64,000 bases of DNA from Hoylesella loescheii (GCA_021531755.1 JADYUK010000016.1:1-64000), one strand, 5' to 3'. Shown: positions 44,185 to 53,493, counted from the stretch's first letter. Made by a program: numbers and translations. The notes: a model not told the origin generated them from the letters alone.

Positions 44185-44272
44185 CGCTCACAGATACTGA
44201 ATGACACGCTCATAGATACTGAATGACGCGCTCATAGATACTGAATGGCACGCTCATAGATACTGAATGGCA
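44185..44272. repeat. Four tandem 22-bp units (CGCTCATAGATACTGAATGRCR)
   Basis: Units are 44185-44206, 44207-44228, 44229-44250 and 44251-44272 and differ at one or two positions each. They share the ACTGAATG core and 22-bp period with the array at 27478-27543. TACTGAATGGCAT, the end of this array, also occurs once on the minus strand near 6605-6617. Confidence 0.85.
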
Positions 44273-44393
44273 TCCCCATTCAATACCTCAAGCATTCCCC
44301 ATCATACTCCCCTGAAAAACAAGGGATTACAAACCCCTCACTCCACAGCTTCAAGCGCCAAGGTCCACGACACACGCCAGCCGCATGAACCAT

Positions 44394-44557
44394 AGTCCAG
44401 CCCACACACCCAAACTGGGAGCTACAATCCACTATTTGCCGTCGTTCCGCAACGGCACTATTTCAATCCACGCTCCCGCGTGGGGAGCGACGAAAAAAAC
44501 GGCCTCATCAAATTCGCATGACTATGTTTCTATCCATGCTGCCACATACGAACATGG
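44394..44557. CRISPR. Decayed type I-C-like CRISPR array, three repeats, two 34-nt spacers
   Basis: The middle repeat (44460-44491, 32 nt) carries the palindrome CGCTCCCGCGTGGGGAGCG and the TTTCAATCCA start, matching the well-known subtype I-C repeat of Prevotella and others at all but the first base (from memory). Copies exactly 66 nt to each side, at 44394-44425 and 44526-44557, each keep about 19 of 32 bases; the left one conserves the GGGAGC end, the right one the GTTTC-ATCCA start. Both spacers are 34 nt, normal for I-C. No cas gene or leader is visible. Interpreted as a relic that can no longer adapt. Confidence 0.7.
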
Positions 44558-44641
44558 TATGCAGAATCGCCGTTGTCTACACTTATGACATTGCTATTTT
44601 GAGGGCTATAAGTATAGGCGGAATTAACATAGCGCATAATA

Positions 44642-44691
44642 AAGGCTCATCCGACATTTCAAGTGATAGACTGAAATGTCGGATGAGCCTT
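44642..44691 (-). terminator. Strong terminator of the lipoprotein gene
   Basis: Bases 44642-44661 and 44672-44691 form a perfect 20-bp stem (AAGGCTCATCCGACATTTCA and its complement) with a 10-nt loop. On the minus strand it is followed by TTATTAT. Confidence 0.8.
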
Positions 44692-44730
44692 ATTATTGTG
44701 TACACCAAAAGAATGGTTGGGGACAGATAT

Positions 44731-45213
44731 CTACTTGACTACTCTGTACCATACCTTATATGTGCCATCACTCTGCGGCTCGACATGTATCTCAAACTTC
44801 TCGCCCTCTGGTATCTTTGTCGAGATGTTCTTGCCAGGCTTTACAGTGCCTGCAAGGCCCTCACATGTGCCTGCGGATATCCAGCCGCTGCCACTCGGGG
44901 CTTTGTTCGCTCCATTCTTCGACACGTCCTTTCCTGCACGTCCCTCCATAAAACCGGAGACGGCACCATATAACATCTCGTTACACACGACAAGCTCGTC
45001 AATACTGGGGTCATAGACAATGAACCCGCCATCGGCATACTCGCCATTCTTATTCTCGATTATCTCACTGAGGGCATTAGAGATGCGCTCAGGCATAGCC
45101 TTTGACTTCGCTGCCTCTTCTGTTGTCTTGACGTTGTCGTCATTATCTGTAGAGCAGCATACGAACAGCGCGGCAATAGCCAGAACTGTTGGAACAATGA
45201 ATGTCTTCTTCAT
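44731..45213 (-). CDS. Lipoprotein of unknown function
   Basis: 160 residues. MKKTFIVPTVLAIAALFVCC is a lipoprotein signal with cysteines at 19-20, followed by an acidic spacer (STDNDDN). The rest has a likely helix (PERISNALSEIIENKN) and a C-terminal beta segment ending KFEIHVEPQSDGTYKVWYRVVK. No family is recognised. It has its own promoter (45436-45467) and a strong terminator. It is divergent from the TPR-HTH regulator next door, which could control it; this is only positional. Confidence 0.75.
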   Translation of the reverse strand: MKKTFIVPTVLAIAALFVCCSTDNDDNVKTTEEAAKSKAMPERISNALSEIIENKNGEYADGGFIVYDPSIDELVVCNEMLYGAVSGFMEGRAGKDVSKNGANKAPSGSGWISAGTCEGLAGTVKPGKNISTKIPEGEKFEIHVEPQSDGTYKVWYRVVK

Positions 45214-45663
45214 AATCTCAAAGTGTTTTTTTAGTGGTTCCCTACTCTTATAGCCTTTCGGGTGACGCTCCTTTTATTATACAGTGTGGTCTGCAATTAA
45301 TTATTATTGTGAATCTCTAATCATTCATCATGATACTAATGGTTTCAACCTCACTACTGACATGAGAAAGCAAAGCTAACTTCTTTAGTCTTTTCCTAAT
45401 GATGTAAAGTGTTTGATTTTCGTAAAAGTATGGCACAAAAGTAGTTATTCTATATCTTTTCTGCAAATATTTTCTGTTTCATTGTGTTTCCTTAAGCGTT
45501 AAAAAACACAAACATGAGCGAGACAAGCCTCTTTCTGTATTGAATATTAAAGACTTACGACAAACCTCGCAACAACATAAAAATCACTCGCTATAGAAGT
45601 AGCAGTGTTCCTACCAGAAACACAATGAAACAATTATTATTCGTTTATACAAGATAATATGAT
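45214..45663. other. Divergent AT-rich region between lipoprotein and TPR-HTH genes
   Basis: No gene is seen. It contains promoters for both flanking genes and is clearly richer in A and T than sequence to either side. Confidence 0.5.
45436..45467 (-). promoter_or_regulatory. Promoter of the lipoprotein gene
   Basis: On the minus strand TTTG (45467-45464) and TACTTTTG (45443-45436) are 20 nt apart, a full consensus match. The transcript would have a leader of about 215 nt. Confidence 0.55.
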
Positions 45664-45671
45664 TAACTTTG
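45664..45671 (+). promoter_or_regulatory. -7 box of the TPR-HTH gene
   Basis: TAACTTTG followed by GCAC, 23 nt before the ATG. No TTTG was found at about -33. Confidence 0.5.
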
Positions 45672-45694
45672 CACAATAATCAAACCCATTCAAT

Positions 45695-47437
45695 ATGAAG
45701 CGACCTGTCATTTATATCTTTGCGCTTGCCGCGATACTCCTGCTTTCCTGCTCAGACGGCATAGAGAAGAAGATGGAGCAGATAAAGGCTGTTGGCAACA
45801 CTGACCCAGCCATGGCTCTCATGATGCTCGACTCTATCGATATACAGATAAGGGAGGAGCCAGAACACACCAGAATGAAATATGACCTGCTGAGAATACG
45901 GCTGAACGATAAAGCCTACAACATCCCAGCATCTGACATACCTATAAGGAAATGTCTTGAATATTTCGAGGCTCATGGCTCTGACCGTGAAAAGCAGGAA
46001 GCGTATTACTATGCAGGCAGTGTATATCGGGATTTGAAGGACAGCCCACGGGCAATAGAGTATTTCTTGAAAGCGTGCGAACTGGCACAGAATATGGAAG
46101 ACTGTGACTCTGTGCTGCTATGCAATACATACTCTAACCTTAACTGGCTGTATAGTACTGTTCAAGATTACACACGGGCTATCCAAATGGCAGAGAAAGA
46201 GGTTGAAATCAGCAAACGGACAAACACAGAGCTGGTGACATCTTATCTGCATGTAGGGGCTTGTTGTGTCTATGTAAATATGCCGCAGAAAGCATCCCTA
46301 GCATTGGACTCAGCATACCAAGAGCTAATACGTCAGGGAATACGGAAAGACCAAGAGTCATTGGTGTATCTCATGAATGGATACTTGAAACTGGGCAATA
46401 TTGACAAAGCCACAGAATGCTTTACATATTTGGACAGAGAAGCTGCTGCGAAATATGCAGATATATATAACGTTACGATGGGTTCATACTTCAAATCCAC
46501 AAATCATATTGACTCTGCAATCATCTATCAAAAGAAAGCCTTACAGAACACATCTGATGTTAACTGTAAATATGACGCATCAAAAGAATTATTTGAAATA
46601 TATAGAAATAATGGAGACTATTCCACTGCTTGCGACTATGGCTATAAATATCTGCTTTTTAGTGATTCCATGGACTTTGGCAGACGGCAGGATATGGCGG
46701 CCACAGTAAACAACCGGTTTCAATATCATCTTGACAAAAACAAGGAAGAGAACCTGAAGCTTGACAGACAGAGATATAAGTATTTAGCCATGATGGCTTT
46801 CATTGCGAGCCTTCTGATTATCAGCATTACCCTTATCATTTTCGTCTATAAAAGGAACCGAGATCTGAAAGAAGCTCTACGTCTGACATCTGAGCTTGAA
46901 CGTATATCAAGCGAGGACGCAAGTCTCCGGGAGAAGATAGAAAGCAAGGAGAATGAGATTCGGGATTATGAAAAGTCGTTGAGCGATTCTACCGAGGAGC
47001 TGGAGAATGTCAGATGTGAGCTGGAGCAGGTGAACAAAAAGCTGGCAGAGTATAAGGAAGAGCTGAAGAACAAGGAGAAAGAGCTGGCAGACAAGATAGA
47101 GCAGAACGTGGCTTTCATAAAGCTACTCCACAAGTCTGAGATAGAGGGAAGCGCAGAGGATGTCGTTGATGCCATACGCCAATCGGGCACAAGCAGGAAG
47201 AATATGAGCGCGGCAGACTGGAGACGGCTGTATAAAGCTGTCGATGAGCTACATCCCGACTTCAAAAGCCGCATAATAAAAGAGCTGGGGCAGTTTACAG
47301 AGCAGCAGCTCCAGGTATGCTATCTTATGCGTATAGGGCTGTCGAAGACCCAGATACAGAATATGACAGACCTCTCGAGAGTCACCGTCTGGAGATGGGT
47401 GAAGAAGTTTGAGTGGATTCATGACTCTGACGCATAA
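45695..47437 (+). CDS. Membrane-anchored TPR regulator with C-terminal helix-turn-helix
   Basis: 580 residues. MKRPVIYIFALAAILLLSC is a lipoprotein-type signal; TPR-like helical pairs fill about 30-340 (YYYAGSVYRDLKDSPRAIEYFLKACELA is a clear TPR). One membrane helix lies at about 369-388 (YLAMMAFIASLLIISITLIIFVY), then a coiled coil at about 400-475 and a C-terminal domain ending in a helix-turn-helix (LSKTQIQNMTDLSRVTVWRWVKKF). The layout puts the TPRs outside and a DNA-binding domain in the cytoplasm: a one-piece signal transducer as known for some Bacteroidota regulators. The signal is unknown. Candidate targets are the adjacent lipoprotein or SBF transporter genes. Its middle part is AT-richer than typical genes here. 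Confidence 0.85.
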   Translation: MKRPVIYIFALAAILLLSCSDGIEKKMEQIKAVGNTDPAMALMMLDSIDIQIREEPEHTRMKYDLLRIRLNDKAYNIPASDIPIRKCLEYFEAHGSDREKQEAYYYAGSVYRDLKDSPRAIEYFLKACELAQNMEDCDSVLLCNTYSNLNWLYSTVQDYTRAIQMAEKEVEISKRTNTELVTSYLHVGACCVYVNMPQKASLALDSAYQELIRQGIRKDQESLVYLMNGYLKLGNIDKATECFTYLDREAAAKYADIYNVTMGSYFKSTNHIDSAIIYQKKALQNTSDVNCKYDASKELFEIYRNNGDYSTACDYGYKYLLFSDSMDFGRRQDMAATVNNRFQYHLDKNKEENLKLDRQRYKYLAMMAFIASLLIISITLIIFVYKRNRDLKEALRLTSELERISSEDASLREKIESKENEIRDYEKSLSDSTEELENVRCELEQVNKKLAEYKEELKNKEKELADKIEQNVAFIKLLHKSEIEGSAEDVVDAIRQSGTSRKNMSAADWRRLYKAVDELHPDFKSRIIKELGQFTEQQLQVCYLMRIGLSKTQIQNMTDLSRVTVWRWVKKFEWIHDSDA

Positions 47438-47518
47438 CAGAGAGCCAAGCAGCCTCACCTCGAGAGAAGGACTTAAGACAATGGCGAAAGAAATATGAAC
47501 AATCTATTATGTACGGCG

Positions 47519-47549
47519 TTGCATATCATGAAAAAATAGACTAACTTTG
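47519..47549 (+). promoter_or_regulatory. Promoter of the SBF-family transporter gene
   Basis: TTG at 47519-47521 and TAACTTTG at 47542-47549 are 20 nt apart. About 135 nt of leader follow before the ATG; no known riboswitch was recognised in it. Confidence 0.55.
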
Positions 47550-47685
47550 CAGGCAATTAACGAGAACGACAATATCTCACTCTCTCAAGTTCAGGCTTGA
47601 AGCACAAGGGCCGGAGTGATGAATGCCCTGTACACATGCCGCAGCCTAACCGAAAGAGAGGGGAACAAAAACAGGAAACAACACT

Positions 47686-48687
47686 ATGCTCACATCAATC
47701 AGCAGGACTCTGTCCTCACACTCCTCAATATTCGTGATACTGGCAGCCATACTCGCATTCCTCTTCCCTACCCTATTCTCATGGGTGAAGGGCGACTGCG
47801 CAAGCGTCATCCTCGGAATAATAATGCTCACAATGGGTCTGACGCTGTGCGTGGAGGATATCAGGGTATTGGCCCGAAGGCCCTTGGATATCTTTATTGG
47901 CGCTTGCGCACAATACACACTCATGCCTGCAGTGGCATTCATCCTGACAAGGATATTCGGGCTTGACCCGTACATCGCGATAGGAATCATCCTTGTAGGA
48001 TGCTGCCCTGGTGGAGTCTCGAGCAATATCATGTCCTATCTATGCAAAGGCGATGTGGCATACTCTGTCGGCATGACTACGGCATCGACACTGCTGGCTC
48101 CTGTCATGACACCATGGCTGGTATGGATGCTTGCAGACACAAGGGTTGAGGTCGACGCCATCGGGATGTTCAAGGGAATACTGATGATAACACTGCTGCC
48201 CGTCATAGCGGGACTGATGTGCAACCACTTCCTCGGTAAGAGAGAGGTGTACCGTAAAGTGCAAGGCGTGATGCCCGGCACAAGTGTCATCGCCCTGGCT
48301 CTCATCGTGGGCGGAGTTGTGGCACAGGTGAAGCCACAGCTTATGGCACAGGGCGTGGCTCTGTTCTTGCTCGTGATGGCTGTCGTCTTCTGCCATAACA
48401 CAACAGGCTATATACTCGGCTACAATGTCGGGAGATGGTGCAGGTTCAACACCGCGAAACGCCGCACTCTCTCAATAGAGGTGGGTATGCAGAACGCTGG
48501 CATGGCGACTGTCCTCGCTACGGCATTCTTCGCCAACGACAAGATACTGGCTGAGCATCCGGAAGCTATAATATGTGTCGTCCCGTGTGCTGTGAGCTGT
48601 GCATACCACAGTATTTCGGGAACGATACTCGCAAACCTTTTCTCATGGTATGACGAGAAAAGGAACACGAAGAAAGCCGAAGCCTGA
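47686..48687 (+). CDS. Bile acid:sodium symporter (SBF/BASS) family transporter
   Basis: 333-residue inner-membrane protein with about ten helices. Family features: GIIMLTMGLTLCVEDIRVLARRP, the unwound-helix motif LVGCCPGGVSSNIMSYLCKGD, and a second crossing segment around RRTLSIEVGMQNAGMATVLA. These bind sodium and the organic anion in ASBT homologues. The bacterial substrate may be bile acid, pantothenate or another organic acid and cannot be told. Start ATG at 47686. Confidence 0.9.
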   Translation: MLTSISRTLSSHSSIFVILAAILAFLFPTLFSWVKGDCASVILGIIMLTMGLTLCVEDIRVLARRPLDIFIGACAQYTLMPAVAFILTRIFGLDPYIAIGIILVGCCPGGVSSNIMSYLCKGDVAYSVGMTTASTLLAPVMTPWLVWMLADTRVEVDAIGMFKGILMITLLPVIAGLMCNHFLGKREVYRKVQGVMPGTSVIALALIVGGVVAQVKPQLMAQGVALFLLVMAVVFCHNTTGYILGYNVGRWCRFNTAKRRTLSIEVGMQNAGMATVLATAFFANDKILAEHPEAIICVVPCAVSCAYHSISGTILANLFSWYDEKRNTKKAEA

Positions 48688-48759
48688 CACCATTCAATTT
48701 TATTGTTAAACCTAAATATATTATTCAAATAAAACTGTGGTGTTTAAAAATAAAAGCGT

Positions 48760-48767
48760 TAACTTTG
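48760..48767 (+). promoter_or_regulatory. -7 box of the outer-membrane barrel gene
   Basis: TAACTTTG followed by GCAT, 31 nt before the ATG at 48798. The -33 region is AT-rich without a clean TTTG. Confidence 0.5.
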
Positions 48768-48797
48768 CATATACGAAACAACAAACTATTAAGACAA

Positions 48798-49541
48798 ATG
48801 AAAAAGAAAATTCTAACTACATTCATTGCTGGTTGCTTTGTCTTATTTGGCAATGCACAGTCAGCACCAGGCACACTCTCAATCACGCCAAAAGCTGGAC
48901 TTAATGTCTCTAACCTTAGTAACAATGCGCCGATGCAAATAATTTATGCTGTAGCTGGACAGCATGGAGACAGTTGGGAGATTACATCAGAAACTAACAC
49001 ACCCCAAGTCATAGAACAAAGATTCAGCGGCCACTCCGTAAGATATGGATTCACTGGTGGAGTAGAGTTTGGATATCAGATTTGTAATCGTGTCGCTCTT
49101 GCTGCAGAATTGCTATATAGCGTACAGGGTGCTGACTATGATGATTTTATCAGCCCCGACAATACGACAGAAAGAAAGAATGTTGTTGCAGACATGCGTG
49201 GCATAAACATACCAATAACTGTGAAATACTATATATACAAAGGTCTATCAGTTAGGGCTGGACTGCAGCCGAGCTTCTTAAGCAATAAATTGAAAGGAGA
49301 CTTCTATCACAAGGGGACTGCAATTGAAATATCGGACAATAAGGCAGATTACTTGTCAACCTTTGGATTATCAGTCCCTGTAGGTCTATGCTACGAATAT
49401 AAATCATTCGTTGTTGATGCCAGAGTAAATATGGGAATAACAAATATATACAACGACAAATGGGAAAACTCCAAGTCCTCTTCACATAACAATGTGTTTG
49501 CTTTGACAATAGGATACAAATTCTCACATAACGGTAAGTAG
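48798..49541 (+). CDS. Outer-membrane beta-barrel protein (porin-family/PorT-like)
   Basis: 247 residues from MKKKILTTFIAGCFVLFGNAQ, a signal peptide. Alternating hydrophobic strands such as VRYGFTGGVEFGYQICNRVALAAELLYSVQG, INIPITVKYYIYKGLSVRAGLQPSFLS and FALTIGYKFSHNGK fit an eight-stranded barrel of the Bacteroidota outer-membrane family. The gene is markedly AT-rich compared with its neighbours (TTA, AAT and ATA codons), suggesting recent acquisition or loose selection. The start at 48765 would precede the signal peptide. No function is known. Confidence 0.85.
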   Translation: MKKKILTTFIAGCFVLFGNAQSAPGTLSITPKAGLNVSNLSNNAPMQIIYAVAGQHGDSWEITSETNTPQVIEQRFSGHSVRYGFTGGVEFGYQICNRVALAAELLYSVQGADYDDFISPDNTTERKNVVADMRGINIPITVKYYIYKGLSVRAGLQPSFLSNKLKGDFYHKGTAIEISDNKADYLSTFGLSVPVGLCYEYKSFVVDARVNMGITNIYNDKWENSKSSSHNNVFALTIGYKFSHNGK

Positions 49542-49797
49542 AGAAATAATCAGGGCATTAATGTTGAGAAATGTGCGTTCTAAGGATTCATAATTCAAAG
49601 AACTGCAAATAAGATACATTTTTCCCGTATACAACAGCAAATATGCTCAATTCTGGTAGGACATAGAACAGGTTCATTTCAGCATATTAACACTTCCAGG
49701 TATGCATCTCAGAAAAAGATTTGAGCTGTTTTATAGCCACGGGACCATCATAGGTGATACTACGATATTCTGCAGAAATGAATGATGGGAATAAGCA
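49542..49797. other. AT-rich gene-free stretch
   Basis: No gene or repeat is seen between the barrel gene and the terminator at 49798. Confidence 0.5.
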
Positions 49798-49851
49798 AAG
49801 AAAAAGGGTGTATCAATCGTCAATTCTGACATCTGATACACCCTTTTTCTT
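49798..49851. terminator. Bidirectional terminator between the barrel gene and rplS
   Basis: AAGAAAAAGGGTGTATCA (49798-49815) pairs with 49834-49851 as a perfect 18-bp stem, giving A- and T-runs on both strands. Confidence 0.85.
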
Positions 49852-49867
49852 ATATTGACTCTATGAA

Positions 49868-50227
49868 TTAGTCTTTTGCGACAACTCGCTTCTCCTGAAT
49901 GCGAGCCTTCTTACCAGTAAGCTTGCGGAGGTAGTAGAGCTTAGCACGACGTACCTTACCTCGCTTGTTGATCTCTATGCTGTCAATGTTTGGCGACTCG
50001 ATAGGGAAGATACGCTCAACACCTACAGTACCAGACATTTTGCGTACTGTGAAACGCTTCTTGTCTCCATGACCAGAAATCTTGATCACTACGCCACGAT
50101 AGAGCTGGATACGCTCTTTAGAACCCTCGATAATTTTGTAAGCGACAGTAATTGTATCACCTGGGCGGAACTCAGGGAACTGTTTGCCGGTTGCAAATGC
50201 TTCTTCAGCAACTTTAATTAAATCCAT
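49868..50227 (-). CDS. rplS: 50S ribosomal protein L19
   Basis: 119 residues from [28 protein letters not shown]; sits at the 30S-50S interface. [42 protein letters not shown] is the family core. The frame continues to an ATG at 50344, but the extra 39 residues match nothing in L19. It is separated from the alpha operon by 166 nt, so probably forms its own unit. In many bacteria it follows rimM-trmD instead. Confidence 0.96.
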   Translation of the reverse strand: MDLIKVAEEAFATGKQFPEFRPGDTITVAYKIIEGSKERIQLYRGVVIKISGHGDKKRFTVRKMSGTVGVERIFPIESPNIDSIEINKRGKVRRAKLYYLRKLTGKKARIQEKRVVAKD

Positions 50228-50393
50228 TGTATCGGTTTTTATTAAATTTGTTTTATCGGACAAACCCAACATAGCTAAGACTCTATATAGTACATGCCAT
50301 AGGTTGAGCCGAAAGCTTTTGGTTTTATAGTCCACGCATATCACTGCGTGAACTATATGTATTTTTCAACTTACGCAAAAACGTAATCTTGTA

Positions 50394-50879
50394 TTATGCG
50401 TTCTCCTCAGCTGGAGCCTCAGTTGCTGCTGCCTCTACAGGAGCCTCTGATGGTGTTGCAGAAGAAGAGCGGCGGCTACGGCGTGTCTTCTTTGCAGCCT
50501 TAGGAGCCTTTGCCATGTTCTCATCAAAATCAACGAGCTCGATGAAGCATACATCAGCAGCATCACCCTGGCGAGAACCAAGCTTGATAATACGTGTGTA
50601 TCCGCCTGGACGGTCACCTACCTTAGGAGCAACAGTCTTGAAAAGCTCTGTCACTGCATATTTGTTCTGAAGATAGCTGAATACAACACGACGTGAGTTC
50701 GTTGTATCGTCCTTAGAACGTGTCACAAGAGGCTCAACATACTTCTTGAGAGCCTTAGCTTTTGCTACGGTCGTAGTGATTCTTTTGTGCATTATCAGCG
50801 AGATTGCCATGTTTGAAAGCATAGCCTTACGGTGAGATGCAGTACGGCCGAGATGGTTGAATTTCTTATTGTGTCTCAT
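50394..50879 (-). CDS. rplQ: 50S ribosomal protein L17
   Basis: 161 residues; last gene of the alpha operon. [25 protein letters not shown] is the conserved opening. After the ordinary domain (to about 120) comes an Ala/Glu/Lys-rich tail ([38 protein letters not shown]) that most bacterial L17 lack but Bacteroidota often have. Confidence 0.97.
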   Translation of the reverse strand: MRHNKKFNHLGRTASHRKAMLSNMAISLIMHKRITTTVAKAKALKKYVEPLVTRSKDDTTNSRRVVFSYLQNKYAVTELFKTVAPKVGDRPGGYTRIIKLGSRQGDAADVCFIELVDFDENMAKAPKAAKKTRRSRRSSSATPSEAPVEAAATEAPAEENA

Positions 50880-50918
50880 TATTCTTACTTAATGTGTTAA
50901 CCAGGAAATTGAGATGCT

Positions 50919-51911
50919 TTAATCCTGATTAAGTTTGTATTTTGAAATATCAGTTCCAAACGACAGATTCAGACTCTCGAGCAAATCATCAAGCTCTGAA
51001 AGCGATTTCTTTCCAAAGTTACGGAACTTAAGGAGATCTGTTTTATTATACTGCACAAGATCACCGAGTGTCTCAACATCAGCAGCTTTAAGACAATTGA
51101 GGGCACGAACTGAAAGATTCATGTCAACAAGTTTTGTCTTAAGAAGCTGTCGCATGTGAAGAATCTCCTCATCGAACTCCTCATTACCCTCAAGTTCTGG
51201 ATTCTCAAGAGTAATCTTCTCGTCAGAGAAAAGCATGAAGTGATGAATAAGTATCTTTGCTGCTTCCTTAAGCGCATCTTTGGGCGCTATGGAACCGTCC
51301 GTTGTAACTTCTATAACAAGCTTATCGTAGTCGGTTTTCTGTTCAACACGATAAGGCTCTACAGAATAGCGTACATTACGGATAGGGGTGTAGATTGAAT
51401 CGACAGGAAGTACGTTTACATCTGTGCAAAACTCACGATTCTCATCAGCTGGCACATAACCACGACCTTTGTTTATCGTGATATCAATCTGCATAGATGC
51501 CTTAGAGTCTAAATGACAAATCACCAAATCGGGATTTAACACTTCAAATCCAGTCAGATACTTGTCAATATCACCTGCCTTAAACTCAGTAGTATTCTCA
51601 ACAGTGATGCTGACCTTCTCGTTCTCGAATTCATCTACTACTTGTCTGAATCTCACCTGCTTGAGATTCAGAATAATGTTGGTCACATCTTCTTTTACAC
51701 CAGGAACAGAAGAGAATTCATGTTCCACTCCGTCTATGCGGATTGTGTTGATGGCAAAACCATCAAGCGATGAAAGAAGAATGCGGCGCAATGCGTTACC
51801 GATTGTAACACCAAAGCCAGGCTCAAGAGGACGGAACTCAAATTTGCCTACTTTGTCATTGGCCTCCAGCATTACTACTTTATCAGGTTTTTGAAATGCT
51901 AATATCGCCAT
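50919..51911 (-). CDS. rpoA: RNA polymerase alpha subunit
   Basis: 330 residues. The N-terminal assembly domain (about 1-230) has [25 protein letters not shown]; the C-terminal domain (about 250-325) has [19 protein letters not shown] sequence ([26 protein letters not shown]) and [13 protein letters not shown] for DNA and activator contact. It lies between rpsD and rplQ as in most bacteria. Confidence 0.98.
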   Translation of the reverse strand: MAILAFQKPDKVVMLEANDKVGKFEFRPLEPGFGVTIGNALRRILLSSLDGFAINTIRIDGVEHEFSSVPGVKEDVTNIILNLKQVRFRQVVDEFENEKVSITVENTTEFKAGDIDKYLTGFEVLNPDLVICHLDSKASMQIDITINKGRGYVPADENREFCTDVNVLPVDSIYTPIRNVRYSVEPYRVEQKTDYDKLVIEVTTDGSIAPKDALKEAAKILIHHFMLFSDEKITLENPELEGNEEFDEEILHMRQLLKTKLVDMNLSVRALNCLKAADVETLGDLVQYNKTDLLKFRNFGKKSLSELDDLLESLNLSFGTDISKYKLNQD

Positions 51912-51922
51912 TAATTTAATGA

Positions 51923-52528
51923 TTATTTAGAGTACAACTCAACGATTAACTGCTCCTTGATGTTCTCAGGGATATCTGCGCGCTCTGGCTTGTGGAGTAA
52001 CTTACCTGACTTTGTCTGCTCATCCCACTCTATCCATGGATACTGTGAGTGATTGCGTCCTGCAAGTGAAGCCTCAATTACCTCAAGTGACTTAGCCTTC
52101 TCACGTACGCCTACAACCTGACCAGGTTTAACAGAATAAGATGGTATGTTAACAACCTCACCATCTACTACTATGTGCTTGTGGCCAACGAGCTGACGAG
52201 CGGCACGGCGTGTAGGAGCAATACCGAGGCGATAAACGATATTATCGAGACGTGACTCGAGAAGCTGAAGAAGAACCTCACCTGTAATACCATTTGCCTT
52301 TGCAGCCTTATCGAAAAGATTGCGGAACTGGCGCTCTAATACACCGTAAGTATATTTGGCCTTTTGCTTCTCTGCCAACATGACACCATACTCAGACATC
52401 TTACGACGACGGCTGTTGCCATGCTGTCCAGGAGCGAAGTTTCTCTTGGACAAAACTTTTTCTGAACCGAGGATGGCTTCGCCAAAACGACGGTCAATTC
52501 TTGATTTCGGACCTGTATATCTAGCCAT
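51923..52528 (-). CDS. rpsD: 30S ribosomal protein S4
   Basis: 201 residues; primary 16S-binding protein. The S4 RNA-binding module is at about 92-155 ([39 protein letters not shown]). The N-terminus [19 protein letters not shown] lacks zinc cysteines. It sits 11 nt upstream of rpoA. Confidence 0.98.
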   Translation of the reverse strand: MARYTGPKSRIDRRFGEAILGSEKVLSKRNFAPGQHGNSRRRKMSEYGVMLAEKQKAKYTYGVLERQFRNLFDKAAKANGITGEVLLQLLESRLDNIVYRLGIAPTRRAARQLVGHKHIVVDGEVVNIPSYSVKPGQVVGVREKAKSLEVIEASLAGRNHSQYPWIEWDEQTKSGKLLHKPERADIPENIKEQLIVELYSK

Positions 52529-52582
52529 TTGTGCTATTTATAATATTTGAAAGAATGATTGATATTTATCTGATAAACGTCA

Positions 52583-52969
52583 TTATACACGACGACGCTT
52601 TGGAGGACGGCAACCGTTGTGTGGAAGTGGTGTCACATCGATAATCTCTGTAACTGCGATACCACAAGAGTGACAAGCACGTATTGCAGACTCACGTCCG
52701 TTGCCTGGACCCTTAACATATGCCTTAACTTTACGGAGACCGAGATCATAAGCGACCTTAGCGCAATCCTCAGCTGCCATCTGTGCTGCATAAGGAGTGT
52801 TCTTCTTAGAACCGCGGAATCCCATCTTGCCGGCTGAAGACCATGAGATAACCTGACCCTCAGAGTTTGCAAGAGATACAATAATATTATTAAAAGAACT
52901 GTGAACGTGAAGCTGTCCTATTGCATCAACACGTACGTTTCTTTTCTTCGTTACTGTTTTTTTTGCCAT
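52583..52969 (-). CDS. rpsK: 30S ribosomal protein S11
   Basis: 128 residues of the platform protein; the [39 protein letters not shown]-terminus is diagnostic. 54 nt upstream of rpsD. Confidence 0.98.
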   Translation of the reverse strand: MAKKTVTKKRNVRVDAIGQLHVHSSFNNIIVSLANSEGQVISWSSAGKMGFRGSKKNTPYAAQMAAEDCAKVAYDLGLRKVKAYVKGPGNGRESAIRACHSCGIAVTEIIDVTPLPHNGCRPPKRRRV

Positions 52970-53053
52970 GACTGTTTTTAATATTTATAAGTTACCTAAA
53001 TATTTTCTAAGATTCAAGATGCATAATGCCAAATCTTCTCTCTTAGAATAGGA

Positions 53054-53434
53054 TTACTTAGTGGCCTTTTTCTTATTAGCAACAGTCTTCTTCTTTCCCT
53101 TACGGGTGCGAGCATTATTCTTTGTGCTCTGACCGCGAACAGGAAGACCGTTACGATGACGGACACCACGATAGCAACCAATATCCATCAGTCGCTTGAT
53201 ATTCAACTGGATCTCTGAACGGAGATCACCTTCCACTTTGAATTCAGCGCCGATTATTTCACGGATTTTGGCTGCCTGATCGTCGCTCCACTCGTTGACC
53301 TTCAGATCACGGCTTACTCCTGCCTTATCCAATATCTTTGCTGAACTACTTCGACCTATACCATAAATATAAGTCAATGCGATTTCGCCACGCTTGTTCT
53401 GGGGCAAATCTACTCCAACAATTCTTATTGCCAT
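53054..53434 (-). CDS. rpsM: 30S ribosomal protein S13
   Basis: 126 residues; head protein contacting t[38 protein letters not shown] and the [24 protein letters not shown] tail are typical. First gene of the alpha operon; a promoter-like box lies about 60 nt upstream. Confidence 0.98.
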   Translation of the reverse strand: MAIRIVGVDLPQNKRGEIALTYIYGIGRSSSAKILDKAGVSRDLKVNEWSDDQAAKIREIIGAEFKVEGDLRSEIQLNIKRLMDIGCYRGVRHRNGLPVRGQSTKNNARTRKGKKKTVANKKKATK

Positions 53435-53493
53435 TTTTGATAATTAATGATGTGAATTTTACACGTTAAATCTTACCGAGAATTTCGGAAATG

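Larger units (their letters stand above)
44036..44641. other. Gene-free stretch with repeat array and CRISPR relic
   Basis: No gene is seen. It contains the terminator at 44049, the 22-bp array at 44185-44272 and the decayed CRISPR array at 44394-44557. It reads like an eroded accessory locus. Confidence 0.6.

Noticed and set aside
44185..44272. 22-bp array considered as CRISPR
   Set aside because: Units are directly adjacent with no spacers and the unit is not palindromic; it is an ordinary tandem repeat.
47550..47685. Leader considered as a TPP or cobalamin riboswitch
   Set aside because: The conserved CTGAGA/ACCTGA boxes of TPP and the GCCACTG box of cobalamin riboswitches are absent.
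50371..50386. TTACG/CGTAA stem after rplQ considered as a terminator
   Set aside because: Only five pairs around a 6-nt loop; too weak to list as a feature.
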